Source: a virus
Reading direction: 5' to 3' (one strand)
DNA length: 21,932 nt
Virus record (IMG/VR): IMGVR_UViG_3300037189_005526
Location: 1-21,932 of that record
Both the position numbers and the translations under genes were made by a program. Numbering within the stretch: position 1 is the first letter of the stretch; the number at the start of each line of letters is the position of its first letter. Shown here piece by piece: positions 6,283 through 12,850 of this stretch. The notes below the pieces were generated by a model. The model was not told the DNA's origin. It saw only the letters and a program-made list of their open reading frames with translations, and did no database searches.

Positions 6283-6439
6283 TTCGTTCTCCATTTAGGT
6301 TTGTAAAATCTTTTAATACAGCTCTGATTGTCGCTTGGATTTTAGTCGGGTAGTGTTTAACTAGGTAGTCATACACATCCTTATCAAGTCGCAAGCTAAT
6401 TAGTTTTAGTGATACATGGTTTGCTTTTTTACCTCTCAC
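6257..6439 (-). CDS. ribbon-helix-helix DNA-binding protein
   Basis: A 60-residue protein with the ribbon-helix-helix pattern: strand KLISLRL (12-18), helix A with DKDVYDYLVKH, and helix B with KIQATIRAVLKDF. This looks like the MetJ/Arc/BrnA group, whose dimers insert the strand into the DNA major groove and often repress their own operon at palindromes. No partner toxin gene (such as BrnT) is seen next to it. The start is GTG 6439, which overlaps the upstream stop as GTGA and has AAGGAG and a second AAAGGA before it. It is a reasonable candidate to bind the 15-base palindromes of this region, by inference only. Confidence 0.65.
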   Translation of the reverse strand: MRGKKANHVSLKLISLRLDKDVYDYLVKHYPTKIQATIRAVLKDFTNLNGERNDNDTTNI

Positions 6440-6609
6440 AATCCTTTCTCCTTAGTTTTATTACGATTTTCCGATGGTGGTGTCCACCCATGTTTGCGCC
6501 ATGTTCGCGCAACATCAGTATGCTCGGCTTTTACATACTTAAAATCTTTATCAAAAACAGATGGTGTTTTAGGTGGTGTCATTATTTTTTCTTTCTTAAC
6601 TAGCTTCAC
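6436..6609 (-). CDS. hypothetical basic protein (57 aa)
   Basis: Started at GTG 6609 because a textbook AAGGAGG stands five bases before it; an internal ATG at 6582 has only a weak purine run. The protein is basic and Lys-rich at both ends (VKLVKKEKIMTPPKTPSV and SENRNKTKEKGL) with a middle VFDKDFKYVKAEHTDVA followed by RTWRKHGWTPP. No family is recognised. It begins within the last codons of the 300-residue gene and ends overlapping the ribbon-helix-helix GTG. A 15-base palindrome lies 14 bases before the GTG. Confidence 0.6.
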   Translation of the reverse strand: MKLVKKEKIMTPPKTPSVFDKDFKYVKAEHTDVARTWRKHGWTPPSENRNKTKEKGL

Positions 6610-7498
6610 TCTGTCCTCCTTGCCTAACAATGTTAGGTAGCATATTGATAACAAACACATCCTCCTCGCATTTGAAACCCACGTTATCTATTGCTTCACC
6701 ATTGGCTACTAATTTAAGCATACCCACTTTAGTTTTGATTTCGGGCGTTACCTCATCACGATGGAATGAAACTGCGGGTGTATCTTTGAATGTAAAGTAA
6801 AACACATCGCCCATCAATGTCACCATACTAGCTCTACCCTCTGCGTATGCTTTCTCTAGTTCACTTGATTTGTCTTTTTCTTGCCATGCGGTTTCAAAGT
6901 TTTCAAGTCCATCAATACTCATTCCTGCACCCGCCGTAAACGCCCTAAACTCGGCAAGGTTTTCTCTGATATAAAGTAACATACCTTTATTCATGTTGCG
7001 CCATATGTCATGAAAGTTTTGTTGCTTTCTGTACCTATAATTACCTAATATATCTTTACCCCTAATAGTTATTTCTTTAACTAATTCCTTGTCAGTCTTA
7101 GGGAAAAACATTTTTGATACTAGCTTAAGAGCTTTCTTTAAGTCTTTTGTGCGCGTAACGCTACCACGTTGTCGCTCTTTCATGATGCGGTCATTAGTTA
7201 CAAAAAACCTATTCCCACCCCAATACTCTGCACCTAGCCTACCTAATATATCTTTACCTTGCGTTACAGTAAACTCGTATGCCCATAGTGAATCTACTTC
7301 ACTATATGTTCTGCCGTTATAATCTACGTTCTTATAGTCACGGCTAACGCTGTTTGGTGTGAATGTCCACGTTGGATGCCTCTTGGCAAGTTCCTCTACA
7401 AACATCATTGCGCTAGGTTTACCCTGCACTTGTAACGTTACCCTACTGCCATCGCGTAACTCTATTTCCTCGCTATGTAATTTGATATTAGCTAACAT
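6596..7498 (-). CDS. hypothetical protein (300 aa), MoxR/VWA operon
   Basis: A soluble 300-residue protein with no signal peptide or membrane segment. Features visible: an N-terminal beta-rich part (IKLHSEEIELRDGSRVTLQV), a central basic helical segment (KERQRGSVTRTKDLKKALKL, TDKELVKEITIRGKDILGNY) and a C-terminal part with VFYFTFKDTPAVSF and VFVINMLPNIV. The phrase GKDILG occurs twice, near residues 82 and 147. I do not recognise a family. It lies two genes downstream of the VWA/ATPase pair in the same transcription unit and may be its client or regulator, a context inference only. The ATG at 7498 overlaps the preceding small gene by 11 bases; its 3' end holds one 15-base palindrome read as PNIVR. 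Confidence 0.75.
   Translation of the reverse strand: MLANIKLHSEEIELRDGSRVTLQVQGKPSAMMFVEELAKRHPTWTFTPNSVSRDYKNVDYNGRTYSEVDSLWAYEFTVTQGKDILGRLGAEYWGGNRFFVTNDRIMKERQRGSVTRTKDLKKALKLVSKMFFPKTDKELVKEITIRGKDILGNYRYRKQQNFHDIWRNMNKGMLLYIRENLAEFRAFTAGAGMSIDGLENFETAWQEKDKSSELEKAYAEGRASMVTLMGDVFYFTFKDTPAVSFHRDEVTPEIKTKVGMLKLVANGEAIDNVGFKCEEDVFVINMLPNIVRQGGQSEAS
6623..6637. repeat. 15-base dispersed inverted repeat, copy 2
   Basis: Exact CCTAACAATGTTAGG within the last codons of the 300-residue gene, 14 bases before the GTG start of the next leftward gene. Confidence 0.85.
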
Positions 7499-7667
7499 TT
7501 TTAATCTCCAATTCTGTTACATCATACGTATCTGTTGAAGTGTGTATTGGCTCACCCCATGAGCCATCAAAGGTATTTGCTTGTTTGATTGCATCGGCTT
7601 CATCATTAGCTCTAACCAATATTTCGTACACAAACTTTTCTGTAATTAAAACCTTAAAGTACGCCAT
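7488..7667 (-). CDS. hypothetical small protein (59 aa)
   Basis: Read from the gap: ATG 7667 lies one base after the stop of the VWA gene, with AGAGGA shortly upstream, and the frame ends at TAA 7488-7490 inside the start of the next gene (11-base overlap). The product starts MAYFKVLITEKFVYEILVRA, predicted as a beta-beta unit, followed by an acidic helix NDEADAIKQAN and a Thr-rich tail. Both ends are tightly coupled to neighbours, which supports translation. The beta-beta-alpha order resembles small phage proteins of unknown role. Confidence 0.65.
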   Translation of the reverse strand: MAYFKVLITEKFVYEILVRANDEADAIKQANTFDGSWGEPIHTSTDTYDVTELEIKNVS

Positions 7668-7668
7668 C

Positions 7669-8910
7669 TTAGTATTCCTCTCTCACATGAATTGTTTTAC
7701 CTATTGGTGCATATGTTTTCTTGTTACGCACGATAGTCCATAATACAGGCGCGTTCCAATTGTCCCCCCATCTGTCAATATAGCCGTCAGTTAAGATAAT
7801 GATTGCTTCGGGCTTAATACCTTTCTCTTGCATATAGTCAATCATACAAGTCGGGTTTGTACCACCACCACCTTTTGGCTTTGTTGAGCTAACAATGTTA
7901 GGCAATGTAGCCATGTCATATTCCTCATGCCCTGCAACTTCACTATCCCAATAAAACAAATCTACTTTTTCGGGATGCACTTCGGTTGCGATAGCTTGCA
8001 CCTCTGCCAAAAATTCTGATAGTTCCCTACCTTGAATAGAGCCACTCGTATCAATGCCGATAACTAAATGCCCTACACTCTCACCTACCATGCTAGGCAT
8101 ATACGTATCGGTTGATAAGTAACGGCGATTTACCCTACGCCAACTGCTTGCATCTTTAGCATTGCACGTAGCTTTAACAAACTCACGTAGTACCTCGCGC
8201 CAATCAACTTCGGGTTCTACCATCTCCTCCAATGCGCGGTCTAGCCCACCCCGCCCACTACCTGCTACCTTGTTATGTGCAATGATGCCCTGTCGTATAG
8301 CTTGGTCAATCTCTTTAGCAAGTGCGGTCTTTTCTGCCTCAGTAAGATTTTTACCACCATCCCAATCATGGTCATCCATACTGTTAGGCTCATCATCGCT
8401 ATCAGCAAAGATACCCTCGCGGTTCTCTTTGTCCTCTTTAAGTAAGTCAAACACTTGTTTGGTATTCATCCCGCGATACTTCTCATCAACATATCCAAGA
8501 GCCTTACCATCTTTCGTTGGCATTGCCATGAAACTCTCGTTCGAGTCTAAATCTTTCAATTGCAAGTTAATCACAAAGTCATTCGCTAGGTTGCATAGCT
8601 GTCTGTCTTGCTCGGCTAACTTACGCCATGTAGTGATATGCCTGTATGCTTTATGCAAAGTTTCATGTAATACTACGAACGTAAACTCTTTATCATCCAT
8701 ACCCTGCACAAACTTGCGCCCATAAAGCTCATCACGCCCATTGGTAGATGCCGTTGGTACATTCGGATTGTCTGTAATAGCGGTCTTACCCACTGTCATC
8801 AAGCCACTCCACAATGCAAACTTCGGGTTACGCATAATGCTAATCTTAATCTTACTAAGCCTACGTTCTTCTTTGTCACGTACTACTATTTCTGTTTGTT
8901 CAGCTAACAT
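7669..8910 (-). CDS. VWA domain / metallopeptidase-like protein (DUF2201 type)
   Basis: A 413-residue protein with two recognisable parts. The N-terminal part has H82-E-T-L-H86 (FTFVVLHETLHKAYRH), an HExxH zinc-peptidase signature, followed by a long helical and acidic linker (about 150-205). The C-terminal part is a von Willebrand A domain with the MIDAS motif D287-T-S-G-S291 (VIGIDTSGSI), a Gly/Thr segment (GGGGTNPT) near 347-354 and D375 in IIILTDGY. This matches the putative metallopeptidase plus VWA-like arrangement called DUF2201. Such proteins typically work with a MoxR-type AAA+ ATPase, and one is encoded directly upstream. In bacteria these pairs remodel or insert cofactors into client complexes; the phage client is unknown. 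The ATG lies in an imperfect copy of the 15-base palindrome. Confidence 0.85.
   Translation of the reverse strand: MLAEQTEIVVRDKEERRLSKIKISIMRNPKFALWSGLMTVGKTAITDNPNVPTASTNGRDELYGRKFVQGMDDKEFTFVVLHETLHKAYRHITTWRKLAEQDRQLCNLANDFVINLQLKDLDSNESFMAMPTKDGKALGYVDEKYRGMNTKQVFDLLKEDKENREGIFADSDDEPNSMDDHDWDGGKNLTEAEKTALAKEIDQAIRQGIIAHNKVAGSGRGGLDRALEEMVEPEVDWREVLREFVKATCNAKDASSWRRVNRRYLSTDTYMPSMVGESVGHLVIGIDTSGSIQGRELSEFLAEVQAIATEVHPEKVDLFYWDSEVAGHEEYDMATLPNIVSSTKPKGGGGTNPTCMIDYMQEKGIKPEAIIILTDGYIDRWGDNWNAPVLWTIVRNKKTYAPIGKTIHVREEY
7888..7902. repeat. 15-base dispersed inverted repeat, copy 3 (one mismatch)
   Basis: GCTAACAATGTTAGG, one difference from the consensus, inside the VWA gene where it is read in part as LPNIV. 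This is the only near-full copy in the middle of a large gene. Confidence 0.65.
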
Positions 8911-8917
8911 TGTTAGT
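8903..8917. repeat. 15-base dispersed inverted repeat, copy 4 (two mismatches)
   Basis: GCTAACATTGTTAGT; the two outer bases differ from consensus while the inner 13 are kept. The start codon of the VWA gene (8910) lies at its centre. Confidence 0.6.
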
Positions 8918-8922
8918 TCTCC

Positions 8923-9990
8923 TTAAAGTAAGTCCTCGTTCTTTTGTACCCAATCAGCAAATTTGCTACTGCTAAATGCAATTGATTGCTTGGTCGGGTT
9001 CTTGGCAATGTTGATTGCAAAACACGCTTGCCATTCGGGTTCAAAGCGTTCTAGGTAGTCCATAAAGTTACCAATGCTTTCTTTAGTAACACTAGCGATT
9101 GCACCAAAAATCATAATTGCACTAGCCCCTGCGCTATCGGGTACACGCGCGGTTTTAGGGTTCTTAACCACATTCTCGAACGGCTCTAATTGGTCTGAAT
9201 AGTCAATGTACGCTTGCATATCACGTGATGCACTCTCACCGATTGCGCCACTCATAGCACATATCAATGTGTCCATATCAATCTTACTGCGTACCTTAAC
9301 AATCTCACTTACACGCTCTAAGCTACGTGGGGATACGAACGCGGTCTGTACCTTTTTTGGATTGTAGATATACGGATTTTCTTGTTGGTCACCCTCTAGG
9401 TAACTCGCTAACGCATGAGGGAATTGTCGTACCCAAGCTAACACTTCGGGCGCGATACCATTATTCATTGCCCACTCAATCCACTCCTCCGCGTTCGGCT
9501 TGCGTACTGTTAGCGGGATGATACGATTTCTACTATGCGCTTTAAGGTTGTCACCTAGTCCATCACTTCCTAAGTTACCTGTTAAAAAGATAATGCTCTT
9601 AGGGTTGACTGATATATCACCCAAGCGCGGGTTAGCTACCTCAAGTAAGGGGTGCAACATATTTTTTACAGGTTCAGCACCTTTGGTAAACTCATCTAAC
9701 ATTGTTATAACAGGGTTGCCTGTATGTACCTTAAAGCGTGAGTTCGGATAGTATGCCGTTGTCTTATTCTCATGATTGATAACAGGCATTGCAATGTCAC
9801 CTAAGTCCATGTTAGGCACATCAAGGTATGCCACTTCATGATTTGGCAATTGTGCCGATAATGTTTTAAGTAATGATGATTTGCCTATACCCGCTTCACC
9901 TTGCAACAGGTATCTATTCATCGGTGTTGCTAAAATCAATTGTGCCGCTTGCGCTAGTGTTACTGTCTTACCAAAATTTAATTCAGCCAT
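8923..9990 (-). CDS. MoxR-type AAA+ ATPase
   Basis: A 355-residue AAA+ protein. Walker A is G31-EAGIG-K37-S38, Walker B is ITMLDEF with D99-E100, sensor 1 is in IIFLTGN (N139), and arginines R153/R155 after LKAHSR could serve as the finger; a lid-like helical region follows (SPRSLERVSEIVK). The shape and the Walker B sequence place it with the MoxR group, chaperone ATPases that act on VWA-domain partners. The VWA/HEXXH gene lies only 12 bases downstream, so the two are very likely one functional unit. ATG 9990 has AAGGA seven bases before it, and a palindrome-controlled promoter (10042-10070) stands in front, making this the first gene of a leftward transcription unit. Confidence 0.9.
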   Translation of the reverse strand: MAELNFGKTVTLAQAAQLILATPMNRYLLQGEAGIGKSSLLKTLSAQLPNHEVAYLDVPNMDLGDIAMPVINHENKTTAYYPNSRFKVHTGNPVITMLDEFTKGAEPVKNMLHPLLEVANPRLGDISVNPKSIIFLTGNLGSDGLGDNLKAHSRNRIIPLTVRKPNAEEWIEWAMNNGIAPEVLAWVRQFPHALASYLEGDQQENPYIYNPKKVQTAFVSPRSLERVSEIVKVRSKIDMDTLICAMSGAIGESASRDMQAYIDYSDQLEPFENVVKNPKTARVPDSAGASAIMIFGAIASVTKESIGNFMDYLERFEPEWQACFAINIAKNPTKQSIAFSSSKFADWVQKNEDLL

Positions 9991-10037
9991 GATACGTTCC
10001 TTAAAGTAAAGTTAAAATGATACTGCTTGCTACTGTT

Positions 10038-10058
10038 TAACATTGTATTACAATGTTA
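10038..10058. promoter_or_regulatory. 21-base palindromic operator over the -10 of promoter P1
   Basis: TAACATTGTA, one central base, then TACAATGTTA: a perfect 10-1-10 inverted repeat. It covers the TACAAT -10 (10042-10047) and reaches into the spacer, so a protein bound here would block RNA polymerase. Each half contains ACAWTGT, the core of the 15-base dispersed palindrome. Confidence 0.65.
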
Positions 10059-10070
10059 TAAATAAGTCAA
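10042..10070 (-). promoter_or_regulatory. leftward promoter P1, upstream of MoxR/VWA operon
   Basis: On the minus strand TTGACT (10065-10070), a 17-base spacer, and TACAAT (10042-10047). A GACCAAA box lies four bases upstream of the -35 (10075-10081), and a 15-base palindrome lies beyond it (10086-10100). Transcription would begin near 10035, leaving a leader of about 45 bases before ATG 9990. The same order of elements recurs at 14286-14325 and largely at 12927-12967. Confidence 0.75.
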
Positions 10071-10085
10071 CTGCTTTGGTCATTG

Positions 10086-10100
10086 CCTAACAATGTTAGG
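10086..10100. repeat. 15-base dispersed inverted repeat, copy 5
   Basis: Exact CCTAACAATGTTAGG, extending to GCC...GGC at 10085-10101. It spans the stop codon of the 311-residue gene and lies 15 bases upstream of the -35 of P1, a typical operator or activator position. Confidence 0.85.
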
Positions 10101-11031
10101 CTTTATTATAAAAATCCCACAAACCACTAAAATACGCACCATAGGTATCGCGCTTGGCTCTGCCATTATCCGTTACGTTCGCATTAAAATACTCATCGCG
10201 GTATAAGCCCATAAGCACCCTATCAAAATCACGTATTAAACTATCCGCGCGGATAATAAACCCGCTTGTATTCCAATCGTACTTGCCAAAGCTATGCACC
10301 ATTATCAACATTGCTTTGTAATACCCATCAAATCTATCCTCGCTTTTGTCGGATATGTATTCCTTAAATTTTGCTATGTTATTTATAAATTCTTTTCCAT
10401 CATCGTGTAAGTGATTAAAGTGCCTAATACGCCCAAAGTCCACGTTGTATAGTTCTCTGCCTAATTGGTTAGTCAGTTCCTCGCGAGTAAAAGCCTCTGC
10501 CCCACGTAACTTAGCCATACCATCCATGTATTGCATGAAGTCGCTATGCCTTGCGCGGATTGCTTTTGTGTTTTCGCGGTTGATTGTATGCGTGACTTCG
10601 GGCTTGCTATCTAAAAAGTGATAGTTTCCATCATCCCCGCGCTTAATAAATAAACTCTCGCTACGCCTAAGTCGTTGGTCTACGCCACCTATGCCAATGA
10701 TTAAGCTATGGTCAAAGATATATGCGTTCACCTCTCTGCGTAGCACATCCCATATAAAGTTTGCCGTTGAAGTAGTGTTATATGAATAATTCTTAACCTC
10801 TACCCGCCCATCTTTATAAAAGGTAACAACAGGTTGTGCGTACATAATGCACTCAATAGCATCATCAGCATCGCGCTTTTTAATCATGTACCACGTATTG
10901 CGTCTATGCCCTAGCGGTCTATCATCGGTTGCCCGTCTGCGAATAGGTTTAGTTTCCTCCCATTGCTTTAGTGCTTCAGCATAATTGTTAATCTTATTGA
11001 TACCCGAATTTCTACTGTGTCCATATGGCAT
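10096..11031 (-). CDS. hypothetical phage protein (311 aa)
   Basis: A soluble 311-residue protein. The N-terminal third has RPLGHRRNTWYMIKKRD, then CIMYAQPVVTFYKDGRVEV and NTTSTANFIWDVLR; a strand pair ending in Asp-Gly-Arg followed by a Thr/Ser-rich turn is a pattern I associate with phage proteins of unknown function. The rest is largely helical and charged, with an Arg-rich region near 125-131 (DQRLRRSES) and a C-terminal DTYGAYFSGLWDFYNKA. AAGGAA stands eight bases before ATG 11031. It is the last gene of a leftward unit; its stop overlaps a 15-base palindrome and the next promoter follows directly. No enzyme motif is seen. Confidence 0.7.
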   Translation of the reverse strand: MPYGHSRNSGINKINNYAEALKQWEETKPIRRRATDDRPLGHRRNTWYMIKKRDADDAIECIMYAQPVVTFYKDGRVEVKNYSYNTTSTANFIWDVLRREVNAYIFDHSLIIGIGGVDQRLRRSESLFIKRGDDGNYHFLDSKPEVTHTINRENTKAIRARHSDFMQYMDGMAKLRGAEAFTREELTNQLGRELYNVDFGRIRHFNHLHDDGKEFINNIAKFKEYISDKSEDRFDGYYKAMLIMVHSFGKYDWNTSGFIIRADSLIRDFDRVLMGLYRDEYFNANVTDNGRAKRDTYGAYFSGLWDFYNKA

Positions 11032-11041
11032 GATATTTTCC

Positions 11042-11173
11042 TTAATGAAAAAGTTTTAATTGTCTTGCTCTGTGTCTTACTGTTAATAACTCCATCGCCC
11101 TGCCCTCTGATAAGCACTCAATGTATGCCTTAATCCATTTAATAAATACCCTACCGCGTTCTGCTTTGCTCAT
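11042..11173 (-). CDS. hypothetical basic small protein (43 aa)
   Basis: A 43-codon frame from ATG 11173 to TAA 11042-11044, filling the space between two accepted genes. It overlaps the 3' end of the upstream gene by 23 bases, with AAAGGA upstream, and its stop is ten bases before the next ATG. The product MSKAERGRVFIKWIKAYIE continues to a basic end with VRHRARQLKLFH, predicted as one or two amphipathic helices. No function is recognised; its basic charge could suit nucleic acid binding. Confidence 0.5.
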   Translation of the reverse strand: MSKAERGRVFIKWIKAYIECLSEGRAMELLTVRHRARQLKLFH

Positions 11174-11336
11174 GCCATATTCCTTTCATCACTTGGTTGT
11201 ATGCTTCTACTTCATCCTTTGCGAATATTGCATATGTCTGCCTTTCAGTTTTTGCAAAGCTATCCCATATCTCTTGGTCTAACATTACATAAAATGAAGT
11301 GCTACTTCTGCGCCATATCTTTTCAATCTTTGCCAT
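11151..11336 (-). CDS. hypothetical protein (61 aa)
   Basis: The start is placed at ATG 11336 (MAKIEKIWRRSSTSFYVM), which overlaps the end of the upstream gene by 14 bases; the longer frame to 11393 would overlap it much further. The protein has a beta-hairpin-like first half and a helical second half (AKDEVEAYNQVMKGIWHEQ). No family is recognised. Like its neighbours it belongs to the short-gene cluster driven from promoter P2. Confidence 0.55.
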   Translation of the reverse strand: MAKIEKIWRRSSTSFYVMLDQEIWDSFAKTERQTYAIFAKDEVEAYNQVMKGIWHEQSRTR

Positions 11337-11544
11337 ATTGCACATCCAACATTCTCTGCGTTGTTGCCCATGCACTAAGTTCATCATCAGCAAGTATGTG
11401 TGTATAGCTTCGGTCTTTTCTTACTATTACAAAATCATCATCTGTCGGTCTGTCAAACGTTACATAGTAAAAATGCCTGTTGCCCCCAAACATCGCTTTC
11501 CCATCACGTTCTACCCTAACAATGTTAGGCTTATTTGTTTTCAT
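11323..11544 (-). CDS. hypothetical protein (73 aa)
   Basis: Starts at ATG 11544 or the adjacent GTG 11547, both within the end of the upstream gene. The product is beta-rich at first (KPNIVRVERDGKAM, HFYYVTFDRP), then has a helix (ADDELSAWATTQRMLD). Codons 6-10 (PNIVR) are encoded by an exact 15-base palindrome, which suggests the site, not the peptide, is under selection. No function is recognised. Confidence 0.6.
   Translation of the reverse strand: MKTNKPNIVRVERDGKAMFGGNRHFYYVTFDRPTDDDFVIVRKDRSYTHILADDELSAWATTQRMLDVQYGKD
11515..11529. repeat. 15-base dispersed inverted repeat, copy 6
   Basis: Exact CCTAACAATGTTAGG, just inside the start of the 73-residue gene and directly after the stop of the upstream gene. 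Confidence 0.85.
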
Positions 11545-11818
11545 CACCGCCCCTTAGTAACTTAGCTATGTCTTTCTTAGCGATAGCGCAAGCCAATACC
11601 TCTTGCGGGAATTGTGCACCCATCTTTTCAGCAAGGTTAGCTACGAAAGCCAACTGCGCTTCTTTGTATTTCTTTTGGCTAGGCACTAACGCCATTGCGC
11701 TTGCATAGTTCATCCACGCAATGAGTATCCGTTGCTTTACGCTAGGTTGTACCTGTACCACTTGCATTTTAGGTTCTGGGGCTAATGTTGCTTTTCGCTT
11801 TCGCTTAATCTCTGCCAT
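11531..11818 (-). CDS. hypothetical basic protein (95 aa)
   Basis: A 95-residue protein with a strongly basic start (MAEIKRKRKATLAPEPKM), a Val/Gln stretch, and then helices with many alanines (IAWMNYASAMALVPSQKKY, QEVLACAIAKKDIAKLLRG). The basic tail suggests contact with DNA, RNA or an acidic partner, but no domain is recognised. ATG 11818 follows the upstream stop by one base and its 3' end overlaps the next start, so it is coupled on both sides. Confidence 0.65.
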   Translation of the reverse strand: MAEIKRKRKATLAPEPKMQVVQVQPSVKQRILIAWMNYASAMALVPSQKKYKEAQLAFVANLAEKMGAQFPQEVLACAIAKKDIAKLLRGGDENK

Positions 11819-11819
11819 G

Positions 11820-12074
11820 TTAGCTCATACTCCTAGCAAGTAACGCCTTGTTTAGTGAAGGCGCATAAAGTCGCTTCTTATAGCCACGCCCAATGTTTAG
11901 GCTCTTGTAATAGAATAGGGCGTTCGCAAAGTCACCTGTAAAAGTCCACTTGGTTTTGTAACTGCTTCGGTCTTTGCCTATCTGCACCATGAATACAGTC
12001 TTGTTAGTAAACGCGAGATACTCACCATTGAATGTCACGCTCTTATGAATTGTCTTGTTGTTTGCTTCACTCAT
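11820..12074 (-). CDS. hypothetical protein (84 aa)
   Basis: An 84-residue protein with repeated beta-strand-like segments (HKSVTFNGEYLAFTNKTVFM, then SSYKTKWTFTGDFANALFYY) and a basic C-terminus (GRGYKKRLYAPSLNKALL). The start ATG 12074 overlaps the upstream stop by eight bases. Many aromatic and Lys residues suggest a small beta-sheet nucleic-acid-binding or inhibitor protein, but this is a guess from composition; no family is recognised. Confidence 0.65.
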   Translation of the reverse strand: MSEANNKTIHKSVTFNGEYLAFTNKTVFMVQIGKDRSSYKTKWTFTGDFANALFYYKSLNIGRGYKKRLYAPSLNKALLARSMS

Positions 12075-12222
12075 CTCTTAACCCTTTTTTTAATAACTCA
12101 ATTGCTTCTTGATTTGGATTGTCACCTAGCATCAGTACGTACAATGCTTTCTTGATGTCGTTAATCAGCTCATTATCTGCATCACTAATAACATCGTCTA
12201 ACATCACCTCGTTCTTATTCAT
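12067..12222 (-). CDS. hypothetical acidic protein (51 aa)
   Basis: The start is ATG 12222 (MNKNEVMLDDVISDADNEL), which overlaps the stop of the upstream gene in an ATGAATAA junction; the longer frame to 12270 would intrude into that gene. The 51-residue product is acidic and helical, ending NPNQEAIELLKKGLRDE. No function is recognised. Confidence 0.55.
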   Translation of the reverse strand: MNKNEVMLDDVISDADNELINDIKKALYVLMLGDNPNQEAIELLKKGLRDE

Positions 12223-12394
12223 CCTGTACCTCCATGTCTTGCATCTCTGTATCAATAAAGTTAAACGCATCCTCTATCCACTTATCAAGGTTGACTAACA
12301 TTGTTAGGTTCTTGCACTCTAACGCCTTGCGTGTAGCTTCCTCGCTACTCTCTGCCCATAGGTCGTACTCATCACGTTCAATAGATGTATTCAT
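12215..12394 (-). CDS. hypothetical acidic protein (59 aa)
   Basis: A 59-codon frame from ATG 12394 to TAA 12215-12217, overlapping genes on both sides by 17 and 8 bases. A GGAGG stands about ten bases before the ATG. The product is acidic (MNTSIERDEYDLWAESSEEA, then WIEDAFNFIDTEMQDMEVQDE). It contains a near-perfect 15-base palindrome encoding NLTML. No family is recognised; acidic small proteins are sometimes phage inhibitors of host proteins, which is only a general possibility here. Confidence 0.6.
   Translation of the reverse strand: MNTSIERDEYDLWAESSEEATRKALECKNLTMLVNLDKWIEDAFNFIDTEMQDMEVQDE
12294..12308. repeat. 15-base dispersed inverted repeat, copy 7 (one mismatch)
   Basis: ACTAACATTGTTAGG inside the 59-residue acidic gene; the first base differs from consensus. 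Confidence 0.7.
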
Positions 12395-12488
12395 TGCTCA
12401 ATCCTCCACATACAACAAAAATAAAATAAACAAACAAACCAATTGCACATACCCACGCTATTAGCGCATCCCATTTATCAGCGTTCAT
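12378..12488 (-). CDS. single-pass membrane miniprotein (36 aa)
   Basis: The start is ATG 12488, with AGGTGG upstream and two bases after the stop of the preceding gene; the longer frame to 12569 lies in the wrong frame of that gene and is discarded. The product MNADKWDALIAWVCAIGLFV continues with YFIFVVCGG and ends LSNEYIY. Residues about 8-29 form one hydrophobic segment, so a single-pass inner-membrane protein is predicted. The role is unknown. Confidence 0.55.
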   Translation of the reverse strand: MNADKWDALIAWVCAIGLFVYFIFVVCGGLSNEYIY

Positions 12489-12490
12489 GA

Positions 12491-12826
12491 TTATTCCACC
12501 TCTCTTAGTTTGTATTCTACGAACCCGCCCTTGCGTATCATGTCTTTCATCTCTTGCGTTCCCATCCAAAAACTAACATCATCGGGGCGTGTCTTACTTT
12601 GTTGCCTTGTTGTCGTAACTGAATACTTATCGTTGTTGCCTATCCATTTACCGATTGCATAGTCATACACATACATTGGGAAGTGATAGCCGTATGAATA
12701 AACCACGTACATATTTTCTCTTGCTTCACTAAATACTGAGCCGTTCCGTGTCTGTGGATTGCGTACAAAAAATTGTCTACGCCCATTTACTTCTTTTCTT
12801 GCATTGCTTAATGTTGTTGCACTCAT
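12491..12826 (-). CDS. hypothetical phage protein (111 aa)
   Basis: First gene of the leftward unit driven by promoter P2. The 111-residue product has a basic start (ARKEVNGRRQFFVRNPQT), an aromatic central part (NMYVVYSYGYHFPMYVYD), the phrase GKWIGNNDKYSVTTTRQQSK and a C-terminal KDMIRKGGFVEYKL. The Tyr-rich strand followed by Lys-Tyr-Ser-Val-Thr-Thr and a basic run is a pattern I recall from small phage proteins of unknown function. ATG 12826 has AAAGG about nine bases upstream, and a 15-base palindrome lies 25 bases before it. Confidence 0.7.
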   Translation of the reverse strand: MSATTLSNARKEVNGRRQFFVRNPQTRNGSVFSEARENMYVVYSYGYHFPMYVYDYAIGKWIGNNDKYSVTTTRQQSKTRPDDVSFWMGTQEMKDMIRKGGFVEYKLREVE

Positions 12827-12850
12827 GATATTTTTACCTTTCGTATGTTG

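Noticed and set aside
8162-8725. 187-residue open frame on the plus strand within the VWA gene
   Set aside because: Antisense to a well-supported gene and very rich in Ser and Leu, as expected from the complement of the real coding frame.
9694-9708. Further palindrome copy (TCTAACATTGTTATA) in the MoxR gene
   Set aside because: Only the inner 11-12 bases match, and they code for the conserved Walker B region (TMLDE), so chance similarity is likely.
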